DNA of 64,000 nt from Antricoccus suffuscus (lineage in GTDB: Bacteria > Actinomycetota > Actinomycetes > Mycobacteriales > Antricoccaceae), in the NCBI RefSeq assembly GCF_003003235.1, contig NZ_PVUE01000004.1, positions 62,001-126,000 on the forward strand. The letters run 5' to 3'. The notes under the pieces were generated by a model. The model did not search any database. It was not told where the DNA came from and saw nothing but the letters and a program-made list of their open reading frames with translations. Both the position numbers and the translations under genes were made by a program. Every line of letters begins with the position of its first letter. The stretch's first letter is position 1. Below are positions 18,159 to 27,806 of the stretch, one piece after another.

Positions 18159-19829
18159 ATGGGGGACTTGATAGCGGAACGCAGGCAGGCGCTCGAGACC
18201 CGGTGGGGCGCGTGGACATCGACGACATTGTCCGGCCGATTCGACATGGTCGCCGAGAGGTTCGGTGACCGGCCGTTCGTCATCACCGACGAGGCGACCC
18301 AGACGTACGCCGAGGTGGCGGCGCAGTCGCAGCGGATTGCCGGTGGGCTAGCGGACCTCGGCGTACGACGGGGCGACCGGGTCGCGATCTTGATCGACAA
18401 TCGGGCCGAGTTCGTGCCGGTCAAGATCGCGGTGGCACGGGCTGGCGCGGTCGCCGTACCGCTCAACTTCCAGTACAAAGCCGAGGAGCTGCAGGCCGCG
18501 CTCGCGCACTCCGAGGCCAAGGTGCTGGTCACGATCGGGCACTCGATGGCCACCGACTTCCTCGACGCGCTCGATGCCATAGCGCCCGGCTGGGAAACCG
18601 CCGGCGGCGGCGCGACACTTCCCACGCTGGAGTACGTCGTAGTCGTGGGCGGCGGCCGCGACGGCGCCTTGAGTCTCACCGACGTGGCGGCCCGCGGAAC
18701 CGACATCACGCCACCAGAAACCGACCCGGATTCGATCTGCGACATCGTGTTCACCTCGGGCACCAGTGGCCATCCGCTCGCGGCGATGCTCACTCACGAC
18801 ATGGTGCTGCGCAGCGCCTACGGTTCGGCCTACCATCGCGGGTTCGCGGACGGCTGGCGGATCTGCTTCGCGCTGCCGATGTACCACGTGTTCGGGTACG
18901 TCGAGGGCCTGCTCGCGGCCATGTTCGTCGGTGGCGCGGTCGTTCCACGCCAAGTGTTCAACCCACGCACGCTGCTCGAAGCGGTGGCGCGCGAGCACGT
19001 CAACGAGGTGCTGTTCGTGCCGACGATGACCGTCGGAGTCGTCGAGGAGGCTGCCCAGCGTGCCTACGATCTGTCCAGTCTGGAGTCGGTGTTCTCCGCA
19101 GCCGCGCCGGCACCGGTCTGGCTGTGGGAACGGGTCCAGCGCGAGCTCGCTCCGCGCACCGTCTACACCGGTTACGGGCAGACCGAGGTGTCTGCGGCGA
19201 CCGCGCTGACCATGCCCGGCGACGCGCTCGAGGTCGTATCCGAGACGGTCGGCGCCTGCAAGCTCGGCGGCGCCGCCGCAACCGAAGGGTACGACGGCCG
19301 GCTCGCGCAGTACCGCACGGTCGACCCGTTCACCGGCGAACCACTGCCCGACGGTGCCGAGGGTGAGCTGAGCGTGCGCGGCCCCATCGTGACGCGGGCG
19401 TATCACGCAGATCCCGAACGTACGGCGGGCATGATCGAGGACGGTTGGCTGCGTACCGGAGACCTCGGATCCGTCGGCGCGGACGGCTATTTGCGGCTGA
19501 CCGGCCGCGCCCGCGAGCTCTACAAGTGCGGCGGCGAGTTGGTGGCGCCGAAGGAGGTCGAGGATGTGATCAACCGCTTCCCCGGTGTCGGTCAGGCGTA
19601 CGTCGCTGGCGTCCCGGATGAGCGGATGGGCGAGGTTGGCGCCGCATGGGTGGTGCCTGACGGCGACGCCGTACTGGACCCGGAAGTTCTGCGCCGACAC
19701 TGTCGCACGCACCTGGCGGCGTTCAAGATCCCGCGCATGATCACCATCGTCGCGGCGGCGGATCTGCCGACGACCGCGACCGGAAAGGTACAGAAGTACC
19801 GCCTGGCCCAAAGTGCCGTGACGTCCTAG
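18159..19829 (+). CDS. Acyl-CoA synthetase (ANL superfamily) with unusual P-loop
   Basis: 556 residues, full-length AMP-forming ligase. It has an A5-type motif GYGQTEVSA, a hinge region LRTGDLGSVGADGYLRLTGR, and KCGGELVAPKEVEDVI. The C-terminal catalytic lysine is in PTTATGKVQKYRL. The P-loop is odd: the family motif TSG[ST]TGxPKG reads TSGTSGHPLAAML (199-211), so the conserved lysine is Leu 207 and the following glycine is alanine. Such changes can slow adenylation or mark a specialised member. It likely activates a carboxylic acid for the upstream citryl-CoA-lyase-like enzyme or for beta-oxidation; the substrate is unknown. Confidence 0.9.
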   Translation: MGDLIAERRQALETRWGAWTSTTLSGRFDMVAERFGDRPFVITDEATQTYAEVAAQSQRIAGGLADLGVRRGDRVAILIDNRAEFVPVKIAVARAGAVAVPLNFQYKAEELQAALAHSEAKVLVTIGHSMATDFLDALDAIAPGWETAGGGATLPTLEYVVVVGGGRDGALSLTDVAARGTDITPPETDPDSICDIVFTSGTSGHPLAAMLTHDMVLRSAYGSAYHRGFADGWRICFALPMYHVFGYVEGLLAAMFVGGAVVPRQVFNPRTLLEAVAREHVNEVLFVPTMTVGVVEEAAQRAYDLSSLESVFSAAAPAPVWLWERVQRELAPRTVYTGYGQTEVSAATALTMPGDALEVVSETVGACKLGGAAATEGYDGRLAQYRTVDPFTGEPLPDGAEGELSVRGPIVTRAYHADPERTAGMIEDGWLRTGDLGSVGADGYLRLTGRARELYKCGGELVAPKEVEDVINRFPGVGQAYVAGVPDERMGEVGAAWVVPDGDAVLDPEVLRRHCRTHLAAFKIPRMITIVAAADLPTTATGKVQKYRLAQSAVTS

Positions 19830-19846
19830 CCGGGTACCGTGCTCCG

Positions 19847-20233
19847 ATGAGTGTTTTCGGCGTGGTTCCGGTCTGTCCATGCGGCTCGGGTGCGCCGTAC
19901 GACGCATGTTGCGGCCAGCTTCACCGCGGGGAACGACAGGCCGAAACCGCCGCGGAACTGATGCGTTCACGGTTCAGCGCGTACGTCGTCGGCGACGGGG
20001 ACTACCTCATGCGCACGTGGCATCCGCGGGCCCGGCCGCCGCAGATCGATGTCGATCTCGACGCGGCGGCGTACCACCTCGAGATCGTGGCGACGTCGGG
20101 CGGCCGGCCGGGTGACGAGTCGGGGGTGGTCGAGTTCGTGGCGCAGATCGGAGCGGACGTCATCCGCGAGCGCAGCAGTTTCACCCGACGCGCGGGCCGG
20201 TGGATGTACGTCGACGGCGTACTCGACGGATAG
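19847..20233 (+). CDS. YchJ-family protein with SEC-C zinc motif (UPF0225)
   Basis: 128 residues. The N-terminus VCPCGSGAPYDACCGQLHRG is the SEC-C metal-binding motif, a zinc site of three cysteines and a fourth ligand. It is followed by the YchJ NTF2-like domain: AETAAELMRSRFSAYVVGDG, then DYLMRTWHP, and the ending SSFTRRAGRWMYVDG. Members are widespread, small and of unknown biochemical role. It follows the acyl-CoA synthetase by 17 bp and is probably transcribed with it. Confidence 0.9.
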   Translation: MSVFGVVPVCPCGSGAPYDACCGQLHRGERQAETAAELMRSRFSAYVVGDGDYLMRTWHPRARPPQIDVDLDAAAYHLEIVATSGGRPGDESGVVEFVAQIGADVIRERSSFTRRAGRWMYVDGVLDG

Positions 20234-20278
20234 CTGGGCGGGTAGCGTGAGCGATATGCGAGGCGAGCGGAGGCGCAC

Positions 20279-20734
20279 GTGAGACTTGTCGATATTGGCG
20301 CGAAAGCACTACGCACCAGGGGTTTCGTGCGCGCACCTATCTACCTCTACCGAACGGGACTCGGGTTCCTGCTCGGTCATCGCATGCTCATGCTCCAGCA
20401 CATCGGCCGCAAATCCGGGGCGCGCCGGTACGTCGTACTCGAGGTCGTCGAGCAGCCGTCACCGCTCAGTTATGTGGTCGCATCCGGATTTGGCACCCAA
20501 GCGCAGTGGTATCGCAACGTCCTCGCCCATCCCCGGGTCGGAGTGTCGGTCGGGTTTGGCATGAGCACCCCGGCGCGCGCCGTACCGCTCACTGACGACG
20601 AAGTAGCCGCCACATTGCAGCGCTACCAGCGGGATCGTCCGCGGACCTGGTCCGCACTGATGTCGACGATCGAGTCCGCCACCGGGCGACCGGTCACCAC
20701 GCTGCCGATGGTCCGGCTCGAGTTGCAGCCGTAA
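20279..20734 (+). CDS. Nitroreductase / deazaflavin (F420)-dependent oxidoreductase, DDN family
   Basis: 151 residues, the size of DDN-like split-barrel proteins. Typical sequence: RAPIYLYRTGLGFLLGHRML, then LQHIGRKSGARRYVVLEVV, and VVASGFGTQAQWYRNVLAHP for cofactor and substrate contacts. DDN proteins use reduced F420 to reduce quinones or activate nitroimidazoles in mycobacteria; this suggests that the organism makes F420. The GTG start at 20279 lies 45 bp after the YchJ gene. It could belong to that operon or be a quinone-protecting partner near the nitrate reductase, but no link is proven. Confidence 0.85.
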   Translation: MRLVDIGAKALRTRGFVRAPIYLYRTGLGFLLGHRMLMLQHIGRKSGARRYVVLEVVEQPSPLSYVVASGFGTQAQWYRNVLAHPRVGVSVGFGMSTPARAVPLTDDEVAATLQRYQRDRPRTWSALMSTIESATGRPVTTLPMVRLELQP

Positions 20735-20842
20735 CTGCGAACCTCCCCCTCGGTTGCGGGTAGTTGATTCCGTCGGGGCTATCGACCTACTGCTCGCGAT
20801 GTGCAACTATTACGACGGATTGTAGAACCACGAGCGAATCAC

Positions 20843-20862
20843 GGACTCAATTGTCCGAGTCC
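20843..20862 (+). promoter_or_regulatory. Inverted repeat upstream of narG
   Basis: GGACTC (20843-20848), eight bases, GAGTCC (20857-20862): a perfect 6+6 palindrome centred about 45 bp before the narG ATG. It does not fit the FNR consensus (TTGAT-N4-ATCAA). It could be the operator of an unidentified regulator of the nitrate reductase operon. Confidence 0.4.
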
Positions 20863-20897
20863 TGCTTGCGTGCGGTGCAAATCTGAAGGGGTAGCTC

Positions 20898-23800
20898 ATG
20901 AGCAGAACCATTAACAGTGGACTGACAGATGCCTTGATCAGGACCCGACGATTCTTCACCAAGAACCAGCCGGTGTCGCCGGACGGCCGTACCTTGCTCA
21001 AGGTCGGTGGGCGCTCCGGTGATGCCTTCTACCGGGATCGCTGGAGTCACGAAAAAGTTGTCCGATCGACCCATGGTGTCAACTGCACCGGCTCGTGCTC
21101 CTGGAACGTCTACGTCAAAGACGGCATCATCACCTGGGAGACGCAGGCCGTCGACTATCCCACCACCGGTCCCGACAAACCCGAATACGAACCCCGGGGC
21201 TGTCCGCGTGGAGCCTCCTTCTCCTGGTATACCTACTCACCCACTCGCACCCGGTATCCCTACATACGCGGCGTCTTGCTCGAGATGTATCGCGAAGCGA
21301 AGACCCGCTTGAAGGACCCCGTCCTCGCGTGGGCCGACGTGACCGAAGACCCCATACGCGCGGCGCGCTACAAACGCGCCCGCGGCAAGGGTGGCCTTGT
21401 GCGCGCGACCTGGGACGAGGCCATCGAGATCGTCGCGGCGGCGCACGTCCACACCATCCGCAAATGGGGACCCGACCGGGTGGCCGGATTCTCCCCTATC
21501 CCGGCGATGTCGATGATCTCGCACGCTTCCGGAGCGCGCTTCGTCAATCTCATCGGCGGGTCGATGTTGAGCTTCTACGACTGGTACGCCGACATGCCGG
21601 TCGCCTCCCCGCAGATGTTCGGTGACCAGACCGACGTACCCGAGTCCGGTGACTGGTGGGACGCGAGCTACCTGATGATGTGGGGGTCCAACGTCCCGGT
21701 GACTCGTACCCCGGATGCGCACTGGATGACCGAGGCCCGCTACCGCGGTCAAAAGGTCGTCGTCGTGTCACCGGACTTCGCCGACGCCACCAAGTTCGCC
21801 GACGAGTGGCTGCCGGCCGAGCCCGGCACGGACGGTGCCCTGGCGATGTCGATGGGTCACGTGATCCTCAAAGAGTTCTACGTCGATCGCCAGACGCCGT
21901 ACTTCACCGGCTACGTCAAAAAATACACCGACCTGCCGTTCTTGGTCACCCTTGACGAGACAACGGACACCGCCGGCGAGACGGTCTATACAGCGGGCAA
22001 GTTCCTGACCGCCGAGGACCTCACCGACGAGGTTGCCCCCGAACAGGAAAACGCGGCGTTCAAAACCGTGCTGATTGACTCGGTCACGAACCGGCTCGTC
22101 GTACCACCGGGCACGCTCGGTCACCGGTACGGCGAAACCGGGGAGGGCAAGTGGAACCTGGACCTGGGCGAGGTCGATCCTCGGCTGTCCCTGATCGACG
22201 ACGCAGACGACAACGTGCCGATCGACATGCCGCGGTTCGACATCGGGCAGGGCGAGGTCGGCGTCATTCGCCGCGGTGTCCCGGTGCGGCGGGTGGCCGG
22301 GCGGCTGGTGACCACCGTGTTCGACCTGATGCTGGCGCAGTACGGCGTTGGGAGGCCGGGCCTTCCGGGTGAGTGGCCGGCGGGGTACGACGACGCCGAG
22401 TCCCTATACACGCCGGCGTGGCAGGAGCGGATCACCGGTGTCTCCGCCGAAGCCGCCGAACGCATCGGTCGCGAATTCGCCCAGAACGCCGAAGACTCCA
22501 AGGGCCGTTCGATGATCCTGATGGGGGCGGGCACCAACCACTGGTTCCACTCCGACACGATCTACCGGACATTCCTGACGATGACGACGATCACCGGCTG
22601 CCAGGGTGTCAACGGTGGCGGCTGGGCGCACTACGTCGGGCAGGAAAAAGTCCGCCCGCTGACCGGCTACACCCAGCTGGCCAACGCCTTGGACTGGGTC
22701 CGGCCGCCGCGCAATATGGTGCAGACGGCGTACTGGTACCTGCACACGGACCAGTTTCGCTATGACCAGTTCGGCGCCGACACCTTGACCGCCCAGACCG
22801 GCAAGGGCCAGCTCGCCGGCAAGACCACGGCCGACGTGATCGCCCAGTCCGCGCGTTTGGGATGGATGCCGTCGTACCCGACCTTCGACCGCAACCCACT
22901 GGTGATTACCGCGCAGGCCCGTCAAGAAGGCAAGTCGACCAAGGACTACATAGTGGAGGAGTTGAAGGCCGGGCGATTGAAGTTCGCCGCCGAAGACCCC
23001 GACGCGCCCGAGAACTTCCCGCGCGTGCTGTCACTGTGGCGGTCCAACTTGTTCGGTTCCTCGGCAAAGGGTAACGAGTACTTCCTGAACCACCTACTCG
23101 GCGCATCGCACACAATCAGCGCGAAGGAAACCGCCGAACGATTCCGCCCGAACGAGGTGACATGGCACGACCACGCGCCGATCGGCAAACTTGACCTGCT
23201 GACAACCCTCGACTTTCGGATGACTAGCTCCACGCTCTTGTCGGATATCGTGCTGCCGGCCGCGACGTGGTACGAGAAGCACGACCTGTCCACGACCGAC
23301 ATGCACCCGTTCGTCAACTCGTTCAACCCGGCGATCTCGCCGCCCTGGCAGTCACGCACCGACTGGGATGCCTGGCAGCAGATCTCCCGCGTTTTCAGCA
23401 AACTTGCCGAGCGCCACCTCGGTAAACAGACAGATGTGGTCGCGGCGCCGCTGACCCATGACACGCCAGACGCGATGGCTTCACCACACGGCAGGGTGCG
23501 GGACTGGAAGTACGGCGACTGCGAGCCCGAGCCCGGCGTCACGATGCCGAAGCTCATCGAAGTCGAACGGGACTACACCGCCGTCGGCGACATGATGCGC
23601 GCCGTCGGTCCGCTCATGGACACGCTCGGCGCGACCACCAAGGGAGTCACGTTCGACCTGACCCGTGAGATCGGGGACCTCAAGGCGAAGAACGGCGTCG
23701 TACGCGGGGGTTTCGCGGACGGGCGGCCCGACATTCTGGACGCCGTTCAGGCCTGCGAGATGGTCTTGACCTTGTCCGGCACGACGAACGGGCATCTGGC

Positions 23801-24602
23801 GACCCAGGGCTTCAAGACCTTGGAGAAGCGAACCGGAACGCTCTTGCACGATCTTGCCTCCGAACACGAGGGCAAACGGGTCACGTTTGCCGAGACCCAA
23901 CGCGGGCCGGTGCCGGTGATCACCTCGCCTGAATGGTCCGGATCCGAGAGCGGGGGGCGGCGCTACTCGCCGTTCACGATCAACGTGGAGCGGCTCAAGC
24001 CGTGGCACACGCTCACCGGGCGCCAACATTTTTACCTGGATCACGACTGGATCACTGAGCTTGGCGAAGGGTTACCGACCTTCCGCCCGCCATTGGACAT
24101 GACCGCGCTCTTCGACGAGCCCGAGATCGGTGCTACCCCCAGCAAGGGTGTGTCGGTCCGTTACCTCACGCCGCACCACAAATGGTCGATTCATTCGGAG
24201 TACCAAGACAACTTGCTGATGTTGTCGCTGTTTCGCGGCGGGCCGGGGATCTGGATAAGCCCTCAGGACGCGCAGAAGATCGGCGTGAAGGACAACGAGT
24301 GGATCGAGGCGGTCAACCGCAACGGTGTAGTCAACGCCCGGGCCATCGTCTCCCATCGGATGCCCGAAGGCACGGTTTACATGTACCACTCTCAGGACCG
24401 GCTCATCGACATGCCGCTGTCCGAGACGTCCGGCGAGCGAGGGGGTAACCACAACTCGCTCACCCGGTTGATGATCAAACCCACCCACATGATCGGTGGC
24501 TACGCCCAGTTGACCTACGCGTTCAACTACATGGGCCCCACCGGCAACCAACGCGACGAGGTCACCGTGATCCGTCGCCGCAGCCAAGAGGTGACGTACT
24601 AA
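20898..24602 (+). CDS. narG: Respiratory nitrate reductase alpha subunit
   Basis: 1234 residues, full-length NarG. The N-terminal FS0 iron-sulfur site is HGVNCTGSCSWNVYV with His and Cys ligands, followed by YEPRGCPRGASFSWY. The Mo-bis-MGD domain includes ISHASGARFVNLIGG and, later, LDFRMTSSTLLSDIVLPAATW. The C-terminal cofactor domain has WISPQDAQKIGVKDNEWIE. NarG sits in the cytoplasm and reduces nitrate to nitrite with electrons from NarH and NarI. No Tat signal is present, as expected for the cytoplasm-facing enzyme. Its TAA shares one base with the narH ATG. No narK is in the window: the downstream transporters are of another family. Confidence 0.97.
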   Translation: MSRTINSGLTDALIRTRRFFTKNQPVSPDGRTLLKVGGRSGDAFYRDRWSHEKVVRSTHGVNCTGSCSWNVYVKDGIITWETQAVDYPTTGPDKPEYEPRGCPRGASFSWYTYSPTRTRYPYIRGVLLEMYREAKTRLKDPVLAWADVTEDPIRAARYKRARGKGGLVRATWDEAIEIVAAAHVHTIRKWGPDRVAGFSPIPAMSMISHASGARFVNLIGGSMLSFYDWYADMPVASPQMFGDQTDVPESGDWWDASYLMMWGSNVPVTRTPDAHWMTEARYRGQKVVVVSPDFADATKFADEWLPAEPGTDGALAMSMGHVILKEFYVDRQTPYFTGYVKKYTDLPFLVTLDETTDTAGETVYTAGKFLTAEDLTDEVAPEQENAAFKTVLIDSVTNRLVVPPGTLGHRYGETGEGKWNLDLGEVDPRLSLIDDADDNVPIDMPRFDIGQGEVGVIRRGVPVRRVAGRLVTTVFDLMLAQYGVGRPGLPGEWPAGYDDAESLYTPAWQERITGVSAEAAERIGREFAQNAEDSKGRSMILMGAGTNHWFHSDTIYRTFLTMTTITGCQGVNGGGWAHYVGQEKVRPLTGYTQLANALDWVRPPRNMVQTAYWYLHTDQFRYDQFGADTLTAQTGKGQLAGKTTADVIAQSARLGWMPSYPTFDRNPLVITAQARQEGKSTKDYIVEELKAGRLKFAAEDPDAPENFPRVLSLWRSNLFGSSAKGNEYFLNHLLGASHTISAKETAERFRPNEVTWHDHAPIGKLDLLTTLDFRMTSSTLLSDIVLPAATWYEKHDLSTTDMHPFVNSFNPAISPPWQSRTDWDAWQQISRVFSKLAERHLGKQTDVVAAPLTHDTPDAMASPHGRVRDWKYGDCEPEPGVTMPKLIEVERDYTAVGDMMRAVGPLMDTLGATTKGVTFDLTREIGDLKAKNGVVRGGFADGRPDILDAVQACEMVLTLSGTTNGHLATQGFKTLEKRTGTLLHDLASEHEGKRVTFAETQRGPVPVITSPEWSGSESGGRRYSPFTINVERLKPWHTLTGRQHFYLDHDWITELGEGLPTFRPPLDMTALFDEPEIGATPSKGVSVRYLTPHHKWSIHSEYQDNLLMLSLFRGGPGIWISPQDAQKIGVKDNEWIEAVNRNGVVNARAIVSHRMPEGTVYMYHSQDRLIDMPLSETSGERGGNHNSLTRLMIKPTHMIGGYAQLTYAFNYMGPTGNQRDEVTVIRRRSQEVTY

Positions 24603-26251
24603 TGCGGGTCATGGCGCAGATGGCGATGGTGATGAACCTCGACAAGTGCATCGGGTGCCACACGTGCTCGGTCACCTGCAAACAGGTCTGGACCAACCGG
24701 TCCGGCGCCGAACACGTCTGGTTCAACAACGTGGAGACCCGGCCAGGTCAGGGATACCCACGCACCTACGAAGACCAGGAGAAGTGGAAGGGCGGCTGGA
24801 CGCTTAACAAGCGTGGCCGGCTGAAGCTGAAGGCCGGAGGGCGGCTGAAGAACCTGGCGACGATCTTCGCCAACCCCAACCTGCCCGGCATCAACGACTA
24901 CTACGAGCCGTGGACCTACGACTACGAGAATCTCACCACGGCGCCGGCTCAGGACCACATGCCGGTAGCCCGGCCGAAATCGCTGCTCACCGGCGAGGAC
25001 ACAAAAGTCACCTGGTCGTCCAACTGGGACGACGATCTCGCCGGCTCCGTCGAGCACGGACACAACGACCCGATCCTCCAAAAGGTCGGCGACAAGGTCA
25101 AGTTCGAGTACGAGCAGGCCTTCATGTTCTACCTGCCGCGGATCTGCGAGCACTGTCTCAACCCGTCGTGTGTGTCGTCCTGCCCGACCGGCGCGATATA
25201 TAAGCGCGAAGAGGACGGAATCGTGCTGGTCGACCAGGACCGCTGCCGCGGTTGGCGTCAGTGCGTGAGCGGATGCCCCTACAAGAAGATGTACTTCAAC
25301 CACAAGACCGGCAAGGTCGAAAAGTGCACCTTCTGCTATCCGCGTATCGAGGTCGGTCAGCCCACGATCTGCTCCGAGACGTGCGTCGGGCGATTGCGTT
25401 ACCTCGGCCTGATGTTGTACGACGCCGATAAGGTGCTGGAGGCGGCGTCGACCAAGGACGAACATGGACTGTACGAAGCGCAGCGCGGCGTCTTCTTGGA
25501 CCCGAAAGATCCGGAGGTAATCCGAGAGGCGCAGCTCGCAGGCATCCCGGACGACTGGATCGAGGCCGCCGTGCACTCGCCGATCTGGGCGCTGATCAAC
25601 GAGTACAAGGTTGCGCTGCCGCTGCATCCGGAATACCGCACGATGCCGATGGTCTGGTACATACCGCCACTGTCGCCCGTGGTGGACGCCGTAAGCGAGA
25701 CCGGTGAGGACGCGGAGCGACGGGATAACCTTTTCGCGGCCATTGACAAACTGCGGATCCCGATTGACTACCTGGCCGGATTGTTTACCGCGGGAGACAC
25801 CGCGCCGGTCGATCGGGTGCTGCGCAAACTCGCCGCAATGCGCTCCTACATGCGTGACATCAACATGGGGTGGGAGACCGACGAGTCGATCGCCGAGTCG
25901 GTGGGCATGACCGGCCAAGAAATCCGGGATATGTACCGGCTCCTTGCGATCGCCAAGTACGAGGAGCGGTACGTGATTCCGCCTGCTCACTACGAGGACG
26001 CGCACAAGCTGGAAAACATCGCCACCGAGTGTTCCCTCAACGTCGACGGAGGGCCCGGCATGGGTGGCTTCGACGCGTCCTTCGGCGCGGATCCCAACAT
26101 GGGTGCCGACCCGGGCATCGGCTCGTTTGACGGCCCAGGGCGTCCCGAAGGGGTACGGATCAACCTGCTGAACTGGGACGGCCAGGGCACGCCCGATGGA
26201 CTGTTTCCTCACCCGCACGACTCGTCGGCCGCTACTGAGGACCAGCCATGA
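24602..26251 (+). CDS. narH: Respiratory nitrate reductase beta subunit
   Basis: 549 residues. Four ferredoxin-like cysteine clusters are visible: CIGCHTCSVTCKQVW, CEHCLNPSCVSSCPTGA, CRGWRQCVSGCPYKK and CTFCYPRIEVG. In the third, a Trp replaces one Cys, as in all NarH proteins, giving the 3Fe-4S centre. The protein passes electrons from the hemes of NarI to NarG. The C-terminus has an extra Gly/Asp-rich tail (GGPGMGGFDASFGADPNMGA), which is not part of the conserved core. It overlaps narJ by four bases (ATGA). Confidence 0.97.
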   Translation: MRVMAQMAMVMNLDKCIGCHTCSVTCKQVWTNRSGAEHVWFNNVETRPGQGYPRTYEDQEKWKGGWTLNKRGRLKLKAGGRLKNLATIFANPNLPGINDYYEPWTYDYENLTTAPAQDHMPVARPKSLLTGEDTKVTWSSNWDDDLAGSVEHGHNDPILQKVGDKVKFEYEQAFMFYLPRICEHCLNPSCVSSCPTGAIYKREEDGIVLVDQDRCRGWRQCVSGCPYKKMYFNHKTGKVEKCTFCYPRIEVGQPTICSETCVGRLRYLGLMLYDADKVLEAASTKDEHGLYEAQRGVFLDPKDPEVIREAQLAGIPDDWIEAAVHSPIWALINEYKVALPLHPEYRTMPMVWYIPPLSPVVDAVSETGEDAERRDNLFAAIDKLRIPIDYLAGLFTAGDTAPVDRVLRKLAAMRSYMRDINMGWETDESIAESVGMTGQEIRDMYRLLAIAKYEERYVIPPAHYEDAHKLENIATECSLNVDGGPGMGGFDASFGADPNMGADPGIGSFDGPGRPEGVRINLLNWDGQGTPDGLFPHPHDSSAATEDQP

Positions 26252-26904
26252 TCCCGAAGGTCTCGTCCCTGAAATTCTCGGCGGACGAGTTGATCCGCGC
26301 GTGGCAGTCCGCGTCGATTCTGATGGACTACCCGGACGAGCAGCTGCTGGCCCGGCTGGAGTTTCTCACCGAGGTCACGGCCAGCTTGCCGGCTAAAATC
26401 GGCGCGGGTCTGCAGACGACGATCGGTCACCTTCGTCGTCAGTCGCTGTACGACTTGCAAAGTGATTACGTCGACACATTCGACACGCGGCGACGAGGGT
26501 GCCTATTTCTGACGTACTTCTCGAACGGCGAGACCAGAAAACGTGGCTTGGCGCTGCTGCGCATCAAGCAGGTCTACACGAAGGCCGGCTTGATTCTCAC
26601 CGATGATCAGCTGCCCGATCACTTGTGCGTCGTACTCGAGTTTGCAGCTACCACCGATCTTCAGGCCGGACTCAAGATCATCTTGGACAACCGCGCCGGC
26701 CTCGAACTACTCCGTCTTCACCTGATAGAGATCGAATCACCGTGGCGCGGAGCGCTTGAGGCGGTGTGTGCCACGCTGCCCGCGCTGAAGGGCACGGACT
26801 ACGAAGCGATTCAACGGCTCGCCGCCGACGGGCCCGAAGACGAGCAAGTGGGCCTCAATCCGTACGGCACTCCTGATTTGCTACCCATGCCCGGAGGCGT
26901 GTGA
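26248..26904 (+). CDS. narJ: Nitrate reductase molybdenum cofactor assembly chaperone
   Basis: 218 residues of the all-helical NarJ/TorD fold. Family marks are ASILMDYPDEQLLARLEFLT, the central YVDTFDTRRRGCLFLTYFSN and the motif LPDHLCVVLEFAA. NarJ binds apo-NarG and is needed for cofactor insertion and membrane attachment; it is not part of the final enzyme. It overlaps its neighbours on both sides, as in a tightly coupled operon. Confidence 0.95.
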   Translation: MIPKVSSLKFSADELIRAWQSASILMDYPDEQLLARLEFLTEVTASLPAKIGAGLQTTIGHLRRQSLYDLQSDYVDTFDTRRRGCLFLTYFSNGETRKRGLALLRIKQVYTKAGLILTDDQLPDHLCVVLEFAATTDLQAGLKIILDNRAGLELLRLHLIEIESPWRGALEAVCATLPALKGTDYEAIQRLAADGPEDEQVGLNPYGTPDLLPMPGGV

Positions 26905-27647
26905 TGGACAACTTCCGCGATGTGTTCCTGTGGCTGATCTTCCCCTACATCTGTCTCACCATCTTTGTTCTCGGTCATGTCTGGCGCTACAGGTACGACA
27001 AGTTCGGCTGGACATCCAGGTCCAGCCAGATGTATGAGAGCCGGATCCTGCGCTGGGCGAATCCGATGTTCCACTTTGGAATCCTGGCGGTGTTCTTGGG
27101 CCATGTGATGGGGTTGGGCATCCCTCAGAGTTGGACCGACGCGGTCGGAATCTCCGAGGGTATCTACCACTTCATGGCTATCTCGGTCGGCATCATCGCG
27201 GGCGTGTTCACCATCGTCGGCCTCATCGGACTGCTCTACCGGCGTCGCTTCACCAAAGCCGTGCTGGGCGCGACGACCAAGATGGACAAGCTCATGTATC
27301 TCATGCTTGCCGCAGTGATCTTGACCGGGCTGGTCAACACGGGCACCGGCGTGGGCGGGACCTACAACTACCGCGAAGGCGTTTCGGTCTGGTTCCGAAG
27401 CATCTTCTACTTCAACCCGCAACCGGAACTGATGGTCCATGCTCCGCTGAGCTTCCAGATCCACGGCGTACTCGCCATTGCGCTGTTTGCGCTATGGCCC
27501 TTCACCCGTCTCGTGCACGTATTTACCGCCCCGCTGGGCTACGTTTTCCGTCCATACGTGCTGTATCGCAGCCGCGACGAGCATGAGGGCTCACGAGCGC
27601 GACGGCGCGGCTGGGACAAGGTCGACACCATCCCGCGTCGTCGATAG
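26904..27647 (+). CDS. narI: Respiratory nitrate reductase gamma subunit
   Basis: 247 residues from ATG 26904, whose A is the last base of the narJ TGA; a GTG at 26901 is possible but less likely. Five membrane segments are seen, the first DVFLWLIFPYICLTIFVLG. Conserved histidines suited to the two b-type hemes are in MFHFGILAVFLGHVMG and again in the fifth helix region (IHGVLAIALFALWPFTRLVH). NarI oxidises menaquinol at the outer face and delivers electrons to NarH. The C-terminal arm is basic. No terminator hairpin was found in the 159 bp after the gene. Confidence 0.96.
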   Translation: MDNFRDVFLWLIFPYICLTIFVLGHVWRYRYDKFGWTSRSSQMYESRILRWANPMFHFGILAVFLGHVMGLGIPQSWTDAVGISEGIYHFMAISVGIIAGVFTIVGLIGLLYRRRFTKAVLGATTKMDKLMYLMLAAVILTGLVNTGTGVGGTYNYREGVSVWFRSIFYFNPQPELMVHAPLSFQIHGVLAIALFALWPFTRLVHVFTAPLGYVFRPYVLYRSRDEHEGSRARRRGWDKVDTIPRRR

Positions 27648-27749
27648 TGCCCTCAACGAGGACCCATCCGGACGGCCGTACGGGGTCTGTCTCCGGGCCG
27701 GGAGGCCAAATTAGAACGCGGTTGCAAAACTGGACCGCCGGGCCATAAC

Positions 27750-27768
27750 GTTGTTGACTACAAGTAAC
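27750..27768 (+). promoter_or_regulatory. Conserved upstream element, copy 1 (exporter 1)
   Basis: A 19-base stretch (GTTG at 27750, CAAGTAAC at the end) that recurs at 29470-29488 before the second exporter. Both have the frame GTTG-N7/8-CAAGTAAC. Its arms TTGT/ACAA are partly palindromic. The element lies 39 bp before the ATG, suggesting an operator or promoter shared by the two paralogs. Confidence 0.45.
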
Positions 27769-27806
27769 AGTCCAATGGGGATGTGATCCTGCCAGAAGGG
27801 ACGTCC

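Noticed and set aside
24599-26218. 539-residue antisense frame across narH
   Set aside because: Fully overlapped by narH with its four iron-sulfur clusters; no ribosome site or domain.
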